A stretch of 64,000 bases of DNA from Syngnathus acus (Eukaryota; Chordata; Actinopteri; Syngnathiformes; Syngnathidae): contig NC_051099.1 of the NCBI RefSeq assembly GCF_901709675.1, positions 4,030,001 to 4,094,000 on the forward strand, written 5' to 3'. Of this stretch, positions 22,124 to 33,125 are shown piece by piece. The position numbers and the translations under genes were made by a program. Numbering within the stretch: the stretch's first letter is position 1; the number at the start of each line of letters is the position of its first letter. A model generated the notes under the pieces. It searched no databases. It was given only the letters and a program-made list of their open reading frames with translations, and was not told where the DNA came from.

Positions 22124-25100
22124 ATGGGAAACTGTCACACCGTTGGACCAAACGAGGCGCTTGTGGTTTCAGGTAACGATAAAATACCGCGCGTTTCTTT
22201 TTATTATTATTTAAAGCTCCGCGGCCTTTGCCTAGTTTAAGCTTGAAGAAGGGATTTAAGAGGCGGGCCTTGGGGGGCGTTTTTTTTTTTTTACCTTCAC
22301 TCGATGAATCTCTTTCCATCGTTTGAAGTTCTTCTCACGAACATGTACATTAAACATGCGTACGATGAAGGTGTGCACGTTTACCCGATTGACGTAAAAA
22401 ACAAAAGCAAATAAATCGTACTAAATACTACTACCGATTACGTAACGATTTTCAACTGGTCTCTTTGATAAGCCGGTTTTATAGTGTTTAAGCTATCTTA
22501 TTGACATGTAGCACAAACACTTTTTTAAATATTCTAATAAAATATATGTTTTTTTATTCTACTGGTATTCGGACCATTTCCTGTTCCTCACGTGCTCCTG
22601 TTCTTTTGGTCTGTTTCGAACATATGTTTGTTTTCGACATTATAACGCAAGACGAAGAGGATTTGTGTAAGGTTTGCGAGTTTATTACATGGCGAGTAGC
22701 AAGACATGGCGGTTGCTCTCTGCAGAGAGGATATAGCTGAATAAATTAGATTACAGGGGAGAGGCCCATAAAGTCCCGTCCTGGTATCAGTGCGGTTGGT
22801 TGTGCACAACATAGAATTGCAAACCATCAACTGAGAAATCATTTGAATACCGATTGAGGAATCAAATATCAAATTGTGTAACTAAACCACGATAAAACTG
22901 ATTTTATAGGGAAAATAACCTCCAGTTTGCACTCTCCGACCCCATTTGACGATAGCACAGAGAGAAAATTTCGGAATTAAACTTCCCTACCCCCACTTTA
23001 ATAGTATGCAGTCAGGAATGTTAGTTATGCCAGCGCTAGCGAGACATGAATAACGTGCCGCTCAGTGGATCTCTAAAGATTCTCAATCTGATTGCCATTG
23101 ACAAGGAGTTTATTTTGCCCTGTAAATCATGTGCCACCAACATCCGTTTCTATAAAAGCCACAGGAATTTAATCATGTGCCCAAAACAGCATTGTTTGTG
23201 GCAGAGATACTTCTCCACTTTTTCCAACCGCTGAAAAACAATAACTTCCTGTTTTCTACAGTTTAAAGAAGTCAATACAAAACAGTTCAACTTTCTGTTT
23301 CGTGACGGATTTCGATTAGAAACATTTCTTCCACTGTTGAAATTGTCTCCCACTTTTGTTACGTTTCCAAGCAATATTTGTAGTGACCTTTTAACATCAG
23401 TATCAAATCAAGCTGTGCCTATGTGGCGGCCATGTTGGCAGGGGTAACTCTCCAATTAAAGGCAATGCATAGACATTAAAAATAAGTTATAACTTGCTTA
23501 TTTCACAACCCAGTTTCATTAGATTGACTTTTTTTGTCAATGCTAAAGCTAACAATATATATTATTGTACCAGCTGTTCACACACAAGGAATTCACTGAC
23601 AACTTTGACCCTCCTAGCATAGCCTGAACGCTAATGTGGTAATGGTGCTATGAAATATAATACAATGGCAGTGTTAGTTGACATTTCTATTTGATTTTTT
23701 TCATTATCAAACCACAAGAAACTGTTTCGGAAACTCTTGATTGTAAAAAATGTTTGCAATCTCATTGAAGTCAATGTTGTACAGTACAACAACTTGTACT
23801 TGATTGTGTTTGGGTAAATATAGGCGCGGGTGTGTCTGTAAATATAGTCCAGCTCCGACCCCCCTTTTCTTCTTGTCGGTTAACATGACAGCTGGGAATG
23901 CCGACCTAAACACTGGAGATGAACCAGAGCCTGTGTGATGTTTCTTTTTTTTCTTTTTTTCTACCAGACCGTTTTCCTGACATGTCTTTTCCGTGTAGTG
24001 TTTCTTCCGCACCTCACAACTACAGATCCATAAAAGTTTATGATTATGATGATGTTCATTTCATTTGTGTTGTTCCTAAGGTGGCTGCTGTGGCTCAGAT
24101 CAGAAAACTTACGTTGTGGGAGGCTGGGCTTGGGCATGGTGGCTCATCTCGGACATTCAAAGGTAAGAACGGTTTGAGCGTACCAATGGTGGGAAGTACA
24201 TCATTTGATATTTGGTGATTCAGAGACTTGATGCGCCCTTAAATCCATCGTTACGTTGCAGTTGTGAATGATGACGCGTCGGGAAATGGAAATCCATCAT
24301 TTGTTAGGTTTTAGGCAAAAGCAATCCGATATTTTCAGATTGCTGTCTGAATTCAATGGATGGTCTTTTCTAAACGTGCAGCGTGTTTATTCAAATGTTT
24401 AAACATTGCTCCCCGCTCTCAGATGGATTTAAGCTCCAGAAAATGTAGTTGAACCATTTAAATTAACCTTTTGCAGATCTTGCAGCTTAGTATTCGAAAA
24501 GCGCTTGTCCTCCTCTGAATGTTTCTATTTGTAGTGCATTTATGCAACATTTTTGTCTGTTATATTTACTTGCTTGGACTAACTCGTGCTTGTATTAATT
24601 CGCTTGGGCGGGGCACCTGGTTTGAATGTATTCATGTTCTAATGTTTGCTCGTCTCCCTGAGAAACTGCTTTTCTGTGTGTGCCTTGTGTCCGCTTCAGG
24701 TTACCCATTTCCAATTAAGAACCTCACTTCAGTGTTGCTCGGCAACATAATGGTAGACCACAAAAACAACAGTCAAGTCCATGCATGGATGAACTTGATC
24801 AATTCACTAAGCCCTTACTGGCCAAGATTATGGTCACGTTGTTTTTATTTTATTTTTTCTGGGAGGATGACAGCAGAAAGAAAGCACTCGCTCATCTCTA
24901 GAGTCACGAGCACTTGAAGTAAAAGGCTGCTGCTTGGGGGTGGGGATGTGTGTGTGCTCAGGACACACTCTCTTCCCGCTTCTGATGCAGCAATCTTGTT
25001 AATGTTCGGGCCCGTGACTCATTGATCCGGCTCTCCTGGAAAGGAGGAGGAGGAGGGAGGTTGATGCTGCCATTTAAATCCTTCTGCCTTTTTGCTCCTT

Positions 25101-28100
25101 TGTACAAACTGTCCTGATTGCTTTTAAAAAGGACAGTCCCGTTTTTATTTTAATCAGATGATGCAAGAAAAAAAAAAAAGTGCAATATTTACATTTTGTT
25201 TTTTGGAATTAAAACCATTTTTATTCAATGCTAGAAAATGTTAGACCGTTTTTTTTTTGCAAATACTATTCTTATCAGCACTGACAAAATTAACAATATG
25301 CGACTGAAGCAAGGAGCAGCGAGGTTTCGGGTTCTGACCTCTTTCTCTTAACCTTGGTGACTGACCCTCCCTAACAGCTGTTGTTCAACTTACTGTTTTG
25401 CCTCTGCTACTCCGGCCTGCCTCCCTGTCTGCGTAGAATGTCTCTGGAGGTTATGACCATCCTGTGTCGCTGTGAGAATATCGAAACCTCGGAGGGTGTT
25501 CCCCTGGATGTGACTGGGGTGGCCCAGGTAACGTATGAGACCACCCCCGGCAAAACCCCCAAAAAACAGCAGTTGGCTGCTGGTACTCAAGACCAAGAGA
25601 AGATGCTGCAAAAGTGGCTCAGCTAATTTGTGTGTGAGAGTGAGCGTTCCTCTGTTTTCTCGTCTCGGCGGCCACTAACTTTGCCGTCAAGCCGCACTCT
25701 GGAAAAATATAAGCTGAGCTGCATTTCAAAACCATTTCAACAAACCGACCCAATGTCAAAGGTTGGTTTTGGGGCGCATCACATACTCCATTGTTAGTGC
25801 TCTGGAGTCCTTGGGTGAATGGTTTCACTTTGTCCTGATTTTTTCTTTTCTTTTTTTTTTTTTCCTTGTGTTCTCGCCCCTCCCTTCATTTGCTTCCCCC
25901 CTTTCCGAACATGCCTGTTTTTATTTTATATATTGTTTTCCACATTCTTCACAGGATAACGCTTGAGATTATGACCCTGCAGCCCAAGTGTGATGATGTA
26001 GAGACAGCGGAGGGTGTAGCTATTACTGTCACAGGGGTGGCTCAGGTAAATCACCACACTGTTTCTTTTTGGGAATGCCAGTTCAGACTTAACACCCCAC
26101 ACCCCGCTCACCCTGTCCGTCCCCCCTGCATCCCCAGCGACTTCCTTTGGTCTGGCATCACCCCATAATCACGTCGGAGGTGCTTTCACACAGAGGGCTC
26201 AGGTTACAATACAAACATTTATTATGATTATTATTATTATTTTTTAAGATGGCGTACAGAGACACTGCATGTTTGGCCCTCATTGAATGACATGGGTGTG
26301 GTCAAGGCTAACCGTAGCACTGGTTAGCATGAAATTGTCAATTTTTCAGATTAGTGACAACAGAGCAGACTCCATTTATATATATATTTTTTAATTTCAA
26401 GCTTAGGCATCAGTACCCATAATAGTCGAGTCGATCGTTTCAAATAATAAACTGTCCTAGTGTGACAACAAAAAGGTGTTAGCGCCTTACCCGCATGCTA
26501 ATCTCACTAATGCTAATCATATTCATTGCTTTTTTTTAATCTTTTTTTTTTTGTGTGAGCCTCCTTTTACTATAACTTTCAGGGATCCAATAAGATTTGA
26601 TCACCAAGACTCATGCAGAATATTATTTCAAAAGTGTTCAAAGAAAAGTGACAGTTATTTTAATTGTTGCAAAAAAAAAAAAAAAAATACTCTATATTCT
26701 AAAAAGCACCAAAATAAATCCACCTGGGATTTTCAACTTCAACAATATTCTGCATTTCAGTTCTTGACTTGGCTGTTCACCAATTTTTGTGTGCATGCCT
26801 TCTGTGTGTTTGAAAGGAGATGCCTCATTACTGTGTACTGTGTGTTCCTCTGTGTGTGTTTTCAAACATGCATGCTGACAATGAGCCCGCTGTCTGGAAT
26901 GACCGCTCACTTTCTCACGCTTCACACGATTTCCCTCTTCCCCCGCTGCCACAAAGCCTTTGTAGGGGCTCATGGCAACGGGACTGACATGACCGTGAAT
27001 TAGGAACTTGTTTAGAGGGAATTGCCCATCCACTTAAAACTAAAAAGACTTTGGCCTTTAGATCAAATTGATAAGATTTGTTGACAGTACAAATTTGTGC
27101 AATTGGCTCACCAAAATAGATTCTTTGAGTTCAGTCAATTGAAAAATAAATAAATAGGTTTACGGAAAAGTCATTTGTGTGACATTTCCTCTTCTAATGT
27201 TTCTATTTTGTTCAGAAGGAGGGGCCAATAAAGGGGTGGGGTCAAGAGGTCGAGCTACACTCACTTTTTCCATACACGTTTATTTTAGGCTGAGCCCCAG
27301 CACAGCTCCCCCTGCTGACTCTTTTTGATCTGGCCTGCTGCGTGGTTGTCCATGTTGCACCCTTTATCAGTTTTTACAGCGAATGACGATTGCCATGCCT
27401 TACATTGTGTGTCCTTCAATCCTGGTATGAGTGCATGTTACCCGACCAAATGGTGTGACCACTTGCCTAAGGACCCAGCTCACTTATCTCTCTTTTGACA
27501 GCCCCAGTGGAGTACAGCATCGTGGCCAACCTTTTTTTTTTTTTCTTTTTCATTTCTTCGCCATACAAATGAGCTGTCAATGATGTCCCCAATCCCTTCC
27601 TTTATTTTTGTGTGCATGGGTAATGAGCATGATGTATGACAGAAAAAAAATAGGTTCAAGAAATTATATAGTAATGATGTTCCGCATTTAACACAAATAA
27701 TTGTAACATCTTTATTGAGCCAGGGCGTGTCCACATATATGTTGCTATTTAAAAAAAAAAAAAAAAAAAAATTCCTAGCTCTGTCTGCTCAATCTTCTGC
27801 CTCACATTTGTTGGATCTAAAACACATTTTGGCCAATCAGAAGTATTTATATGGGTAGAAAAAAGGGCCAAAACTTATTCTCAAAAGTGTTTTGGGAAAT
27901 ATCTATATCCACGTGGACATGACCAAAATCATTTGAGTTAGTAGTTCGTATGGAATTATTTAAATCAGCAGCTGCTGTTCTCTGTAGCAAAAAAAACAAA
28001 CAATGATATAGGACCTGAATAATTTTCATGATAAAAGTATTTTTTGCTTAACTTGTTTTTTTTAGCCATGTAAAATAATAAGTGTGTGGTCATTACTCTG

Positions 28101-29935
28101 TGTATGCTCAGCTGACAATTTTTATCCACACCGACGACAGGTAAAGGTGATGACAGAAAACGAACTGCTGGGTTATGCCTGTGAGCAGTTCCTAGGGAAA
28201 TCTGTCGTTGAGATCAAGAGCGTCATCCTGCAGACTCTTGAGGGTCACCTACGTGCCATCCTTGGTAGGTATCTCATTTTTAAACATCCATAAGCCATTT
28301 TGATTAACACCTTTGTTTGTCTTCCAGGAACTCTAACTGTGGAGCAGATTTACCAAGACAGGGACAAATTTGCTTCTCTGGTCCGAGAGGTCGCGGCACC
28401 TGACGTCGGTCGAATGGGCATCGAGATTCTCAGTTTCACCATCAAGGATGTGTATGACAAAGTGGAGTACTTGAGCTCACTGGGCAAAACGCAGACGGCT
28501 GCAGTGCAGAGGGATGCTGACATTGGCGTGGCGGAGGCAGAAAGAGATGCTGGCATCAGGGTAAGAGGAAGTCAACAAATGGACCATCCTCCCAAATCTG
28601 ATTTCTGAAAGCAGAACAGGTTAGAAACTCACATCTCTATTTTGGTTTTTCCAAACAGGAAGCTGAGTGTAAGAAAGAAATGATGGATGTGAAGTTCCTG
28701 GCGGACACGAAAATGGCAGATTCCAAACGAGAGCTGGAAATGCAGAGAGCTGCCTTCAATCAGGAAGTCAATACGAAGGTATTCATTCTGATTTTCCTGA
28801 TGAGCCAAAAATAAAGGGTGAAGTAGTTTGACGCTTATCCCGTCTCTCCAGAAAGCAGAAGCTCAGCTGGCGTATGAGCTGCAAGCAGCCAAAGAGCAGC
28901 AGAAGATCCGTCTGGAGGAGATTGAGGTGGAAGTGGTCCAGAGGAAGAAGCAGATCACCATCGAGGAGAAGGAGATTGATCGTACTGACAAGGAGCTCAT
29001 CGCCACTGTGAAGAGACCTGCTGAGGCTGAAGCTTACAAGATGCAGCAGCTGGCTGAGGGCCAGAAGTGAGTGTCCAAGTCCACCTTGGGTTGATGAAAT
29101 GAAATGAGATCATTAATAGCGACACTGTCACACCTCCACTGAACCCAAAAGCGTCACATTAAAGGCTTTTCTCGCCCTCCGCCAGGATCAAGAAGGTGCT
29201 GATAGCTCAAGCCGAGGCCGAGAAGATCCGCTTCATCGGTGAAGCCGAGGCCGGCTCCATCGAAGCTGTGGGCAAGGCAGAGGCGGAGAAAATGAGGCTG
29301 AAGGCGGAAGCCTACCTGCAGTACGGCGACGCCGCCAAGACGGCTTTGGTCCTGGAAGCACTGCCCAAGGTCAGTTGCATTTATTCCTATTAAATTTCAC
29401 ATCATGACGTCCTTCGCGGCATTCTGACATTTTGCTCATTTCCAAACACTTCTTGTGTTCACCATGACGTCTTCATATTTTCTCGTCTAAACACTAAAAG
29501 ATGTTCCCCGGTGTTTTATTAGATCGCCAGCAAGGTAGCAGCACCTTTGGCCAGGACCAATGAGATCGTAATCCTGTCCGGCGATAGCAACCGTGTGACA
29601 GGAGAGGTGAACCGTCTCTTAGCCGAGCTCCCGGTTTCTATCAACGCCCTCACCGGCGTGGACGTGACCAAGGTACGTGTGGGTCGCTCTTGTCATTTGA
29701 TTATTCTACACTTAATGGCAGGCAATTTGGAGATTCCTCAGCTGTCTTAAGTGGAAAGTAAATATTCACAATATGTCTACGTTTTGCTTGAAGTTGTTGA
29801 GGTATTTAAATGGCATTTTAGATACGTCCAGCAGGGGGCACTACAGTTCCTGTCTCGCTGACAGAACTGTTCTTACGTGTTCTCTGCCCACAGATCCCAC
29901 TGCTACAGAAGATGACGGGGCAGACAGCCATCTGA
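22124..29935 (+). CDS. flot2: FLOT2, flotillin-2/reggie-1 (10 exons per transcript, alternative exon 3)
   Basis: Exons: 22124-22172, 24081-24162, then either 25437-25527 or 25955-26045, then 28141-28264, 28328-28560, 28659-28778, 28852-29066, 29186-29369, 29523-29672, 29894-29935. Either choice gives 429 residues (human 428). Flotillin-2 is a raft scaffold on the cytoplasmic face of membranes that oligomerises with flotillin-1 and acts in endocytosis, adhesion and axon growth. MGNC at the start supplies the Gly2 myristoylation and Cys4 palmitoylation sites. The SPFH/PHB domain covers about residues 40-180, with [13 protein letters not shown]-like and [19 protein letters not shown] segments. 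Glu/Ala-rich coiled-coil repeats ([33 protein letters not shown]) follow at about 190-350. It matches the teleost flot2a type. The mir-144/451 cluster lies 2.9 kb downstream on the same strand, as in mammals. Confidence 0.97.
22173..24080 (+). other. FLOT2 intron 1
   Basis: 1.9 kb with no coding exon. It is AT-rich with T-runs and no repeat copy that I recognise. First introns of this size often hold control elements, but I see no specific one. Confidence 0.5.
25437..25527 (+). other. flot2: FLOT2 alternative exon 3a
   Basis: 91 nt between TGCGTAG and GTAACG, encoding residues 45-74 in the version [20 protein letters not shown] then [10 protein letters not shown]. It begins with the third base of the split Arg codon left by exon 2 and ends in phase 0. 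Sixteen of 30 residues equal exon 3b. No stop, frame break or splice-site damage is seen, so it looks functional. Confidence 0.85.
25955..26045 (+). other. flot2: FLOT2 alternative exon 3b
   Basis: 91 nt between TTCACAG and GTAAAT, encoding [20 protein letters not shown] then [10 protein letters not shown], the version closest to the usual mammalian flotillin-2 sequence. It has the same length and phases as exon 3a. Joining 3a to 3b shifts the frame and reads GAT AAC GCT TGA at once. Confidence 0.9.
29828..29840 (+). promoter_or_regulatory. CTCF-like core motif in the last FLOT2 intron
   Basis: CCAGCAGGGGGCA matches CCASYAGRKGGCR exactly. It lies about 50 bp before the final FLOT2 exon. Confidence 0.5.
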
Positions 29936-32640
29936 TGAAATCCCCTGTTACACCCCTGACAAACAGTATCTGCCTCAAGCATGACAACACTTTCTCTAGC
30001 CTCTGACCCACTTATGCAAAACTGCCAGAAACACCAAACGAGATTTGAGCTTTTTTTTTTTTTATGATTTTACTTATGCAAAACTGCCAGAAACACCAAA
30101 CAAAATTTGAGTTTTTTTTATTCTCCACCAAATGAAATGAAAAGCTGTGGCGCCCCCTTTCTTTTATCTCCTTACCACTCAGCCCACAATTTTGTGCTGC
30201 AGTCCACTTTAATTCAACAACAAAATTCTAATTGTGCTGGAAAAGGTCACTTGAGCTGGTCACAACTGGCAGCCTTTTATTCCCTCTTTTTCTCTTTCCC
30301 TGGATAGTACATCAGCTATACTCTTATCATCAGCTGTTATTCTCCTGCTCTTCATCCACCGTGATGGAAATATGGCCGACCTATACAGAATATTACTACT
30401 GTACAAGGATTGTAAAAAAAAAAAAAAAAAAAAATAATAGAAACACTAGTCGCTTGCCATCACCTCGCCTGTCCTCCTCGTGACTGTCCAATCATCACTC
30501 AAGTGCCCAAAATCTTTTTCGGACAGTACTTGTCATCTAGATCCCCCTGCTGTCAGTTTTTTTTTTTTTTTTTTTAAACTAACACAAAAAACGTTCTTGA
30601 ACATCAAGCCATGTTGAGGAAGGGTAGCCTTTAAAATGAACCTTGGACGCAGGCTCACCCATCACTCGTGTAGTACATCGCATGGCATGTGGTGGACGCT
30701 CAGGGCTATTCCTGCTACTCAAAACCAATCCCCCCCCCCCCTAACAAATTCTTTTGTGCAAAATAAATGTGAGCAAACGCATCTTTTTTTACTTTATTAT
30801 CACAGGAATGTTTACACAGTACAACTGTGTTGTTTTTTAACTGATATTAAAAAAAAATAGTGCTTTGTTTGTTGTCAAAATAAACCTTTTACTAACAATA
30901 ACTAACAAGTGTTGCATGTGTATAACCTCTTGACAAATCCTCTGACACACTAATTTAGTGTTTTGTAACATCTTTAAAGTGAAGTCAAAATAGTTTGACA
31001 CCCTTTTCGTTTCTTTTTTCAAACAAAAGTGGGAAAAATTCATTTCTGTGCCTCCCCCCTGTTGAGAAAAGGTTTCACTGTATGCGACAAAAGAGGTGCT
31101 GTGTCATTATTGTAATCAATCTTAATCGCAAATCATTTATCGAGCCGGCTGCTAGCTTAGAAGTGGAGTATATTGTTTGTAATATGTTTTGTACACAGTG
31201 CCTTTGTCAAAAGAAGAGGTTATGAGTGTGCTGTGACTATTTCAATCCTACACGCGTAGAACTTGTAATGAACATTTCCGCGCTAATACATTACTCATTG
31301 TTACCTGTCGATGTGAACGTTGTACATGCATACCTGTCTGATTTACTTTTGTACTTGTTCAGCTTCACGCATTTGATGATTTTCGGTCGTAACCACATAC
31401 ATGGGAACACACAAAAAAAAATTTTGCTGCAGGATTTAGACCTAAGTGTTGCTTTTTTTTCGGGGTTGTTGTTCATATCAGCACTTGTTTGTATTATGTT
31501 TATTATATGTATTCGGTGCAAAAATAAAAATAAAATTGCAGCTCTTACTCCAAGTAGAGACGATGTGGATGAAGACCAAACCCTTAGACCTACGCCTTAA
31601 AAACATCCTTCATTTGTACGTCATAGAAGGAAAAAAAACAACTGTCTATTATGAGTTAGATTTCTATTTACGCTTCTCCTAACTCGGATCTTTTGACAAA
31701 CGTATCCAGCATGGCGTTTGAAGCACGTGTTCATGTTACTCTATGTTGTGCGCCATCCTCTAATAAAATATATACATACCACAATCTTGAAGCCTTCTGT
31801 GTATTTGTGAAATTTTTTTGAATAACACCTCAATGACATTTTGTTTTATAGAAAACTATTTTATATAACAAAAAAGGTTCGACATATTTTTTTAAATCCT
31901 GAATAAGCTCCACTAATAGATCAAATTAATGGGAGTGGAAATGTATTTGTCAAGCTTTTTAGAGCAGATAAGTTCGTGAAAGAGCGAACCACCCTGATAG
32001 TCTGACATCTTTCTTTATCTGGACCTGCAGATCCACTTAAACTGGTGCCACACCCTAACTAGTGATGGTTACCATGGAAACAGCCAGGCCCCATTTAATG
32101 TCCATTGAAACATAAGAGAAGCTGTTGAAATATGTTCTCATGTACTTAAACCTGCAGCATTTTTTTTTTTTAGTTTTCAGAGTGCGAGTAAAAAGTCACC
32201 CGCAAAGTTTATTATTTAATAATTTAGAAAAAATTGTGATGCGTGACATATCTAGTACAAATCTAAATCCTCGAATTTTGAGAGGGCAAAACCATTCAGG
32301 AGAAAAAGTCAGATAAGACATCATCATCTGACATATCATGCTATTACATTTTTTATCTACTTAAAGTATCAGGGATTAATCTGTGGGGGTGTCAGATTGC
32401 GATCGTGCATAGCAAATTGAACTTTATTATAGCACAAAACTATTTAAAAAAAAAAAAGCCTTACTATATATCATCAATTTTAAAGTAAAAAAAGTCTTAC
32501 TATATAAAAAAAAGCCTTAGTATACATGTTTTTTTTAATTATTTAAAAACGCCTTGGCATTTTTGGTAATTTTGTACTTCGTGTAAAAAGTTTGAGAGAG
32601 CCTAGGCTGTCAGATATTGAAAATATCTGTAAATTTCTTT
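29936..32640 (+). other. FLOT2 3'UTR and spacer before the microRNA cluster
   Basis: AATAAA hexamers at 30762-30767 and 31762-31767 give candidate 3' ends about 0.85 and 1.85 kb past the stop. A 62-bp tandem duplication lies at 30010-30119. Beyond 31.8 kb the sequence is AT-rich with WGATAR motifs near 31966, 32013, 32309 and 32353. The frames here, including one of 124 residues at 31226-31600, have no family resemblance. Confidence 0.55.
30010..30119 (+). repeat. Tandem duplication in the FLOT2 3'UTR
   Basis: ACTTATGCAAAACTGCCAGA, AACACCAAAC and ATTTGAG followed by a T-run appear twice at a period of 62 bp, starting at 30010 and 30072. The two units differ at only a few bases, so the duplication is young. 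Confidence 0.9.
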
Positions 32641-32654
32641 GTGCAAATAAAAGC

Positions 32655-32707
32655 AGGGTGTGGACAGAGGCAAGAAAGTTGAGATAAGACCAACCCTCAT
32701 GTTATCA
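32655..32707 (+). promoter_or_regulatory. Erythroid promoter-like block of mir-144/451 (CACCC box and two GATA sites)
   Basis: On one 53-bp stretch lie AGGGTGTGG (32655-32663; CCACACCCT on the minus strand, the KLF1/CACCC motif), AGATAA (32682-32687) and TTATCA (32702-32707; TGATAA on the minus strand). The mammalian mir-144/451 locus is a known GATA1 target. A TATAAATA at 32829-32836, 26 bp before the first hairpin, is a possible core promoter. Motif evidence only. Confidence 0.55.
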
Positions 32708-32861
32708 CTTTATGCTAATGAGCTTGTGGTACCCTTCTAATAGGGGAGATCATGCAAGGGGGGCCCCAGATACAAGCATGGAGATGCTGCCTGCACAAAT
32801 GAGTGAGTATGAGACAAGTGTTTAACCTTATAAATATATTTCAGTCACAAAAGAAGCTTGT

Positions 32862-32937
32862 GCCCTGGATAGGATATCATCTTATACTGTAAGTTTAATG
32901 AAGAGATACTACAGTATAGATGATGTACTATCCAGGG
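32862..32937 (+). ncRNA. mir144: mir-144 precursor hairpin
   Basis: A near-complete stem pairs GCCCTGGATAGGATATCATC with TGATGTACTATCCAGGG around a short loop. The 3p arm TACAGTATAGATGATGTACT (32910-32929) is identical to the vertebrate miR-144 that I know. The 5p arm is 32872-32893 and begins GGATATCATC. miR-144 is an erythroid microRNA, made with miR-451 from one primary transcript. The position between FLOT2 and ERAL1 is the same as in human. Confidence 0.97.
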
Positions 32938-32998
32938 GGGGTCATTCTTTCCTCGCACTTGGATGGACCTAAACTTCAGAGACACTGAGAGGGGGGGG

Positions 32999-33051
32999 GC
33001 CGTCAAACCGTTACCATTACTACGTTTTAGTAATGGTAAGGGTTCTATGGC
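32999..33051 (+). ncRNA. mir451: mir-451 precursor hairpin
   Basis: The mature strand starts at 33005 (AAACCGTTACCATTACT) and folds onto TAGTAATGGTAAGGGTT; GCCGT and ATGGC close the base. miR-451 is processed by Argonaute-2 slicing rather than Dicer and supports red-cell maturation. It lies 62 bp after mir-144. The last bases of the mature strand (ACGTT) differ from the usual GAGTT and lie at the loop. A poly(A) hexamer at 33120-33125 could end the primary transcript. Confidence 0.96.
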
Positions 33052-33119
33052 TCTCGCTCATTTTCGGCTGAACCAGAAAGAAAACATAGCTGTGATGATT
33101 TTTGTGTGTGTTTTGAAAC

Positions 33120-33125
33120 AATAAA
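33120..33125 (+). promoter_or_regulatory. Candidate poly(A) signal of the mir-144/451 transcript
   Basis: AATAAA 69 nt after the mir-451 hairpin on the same strand, the first one downstream. It would make the primary transcript about 0.3-0.5 kb. Confidence 0.4.

Larger units (their letters stand above)
24163..28140 (+). other. FLOT2 introns flanking exons 3a and 3b
   Basis: Three intronic stretches: 24163-25436, 25528-25954 (427 nt between the alternative exons) and 26046-28140. They hold poly-T/poly-A tracts, a long pyrimidine tract before exon 3b (about 25838-25950), and otherwise ordinary AT-rich sequence. No further exon copy resembling 3a or 3b was found by eye in these introns. Confidence 0.5.

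Noticed and set aside
25437-26045. FLOT2 exon pair as an assembly duplication
   Set aside because: The two exons share only about half their residues and their flanking introns differ, so it is not a duplicated contig piece.
29080-29140. C/D-box snoRNA in a FLOT2 intron (TGATGAA and CTGA words)
   Set aside because: The spacing is too short, the C box lacks the purine, and no terminal stem is visible.
31226-31600. 124-residue frame with hydrophobic stretches, like a small membrane protein
   Set aside because: It sits in the FLOT2 3'UTR or spacer and reads through AT-rich sequence that yields hydrophobic codons by chance.
32862-33051. Hairpins as transposon inverted repeats
   Set aside because: The arms contain the exact miR-144-3p sequence and the miR-451 seed, in the known order and synteny.
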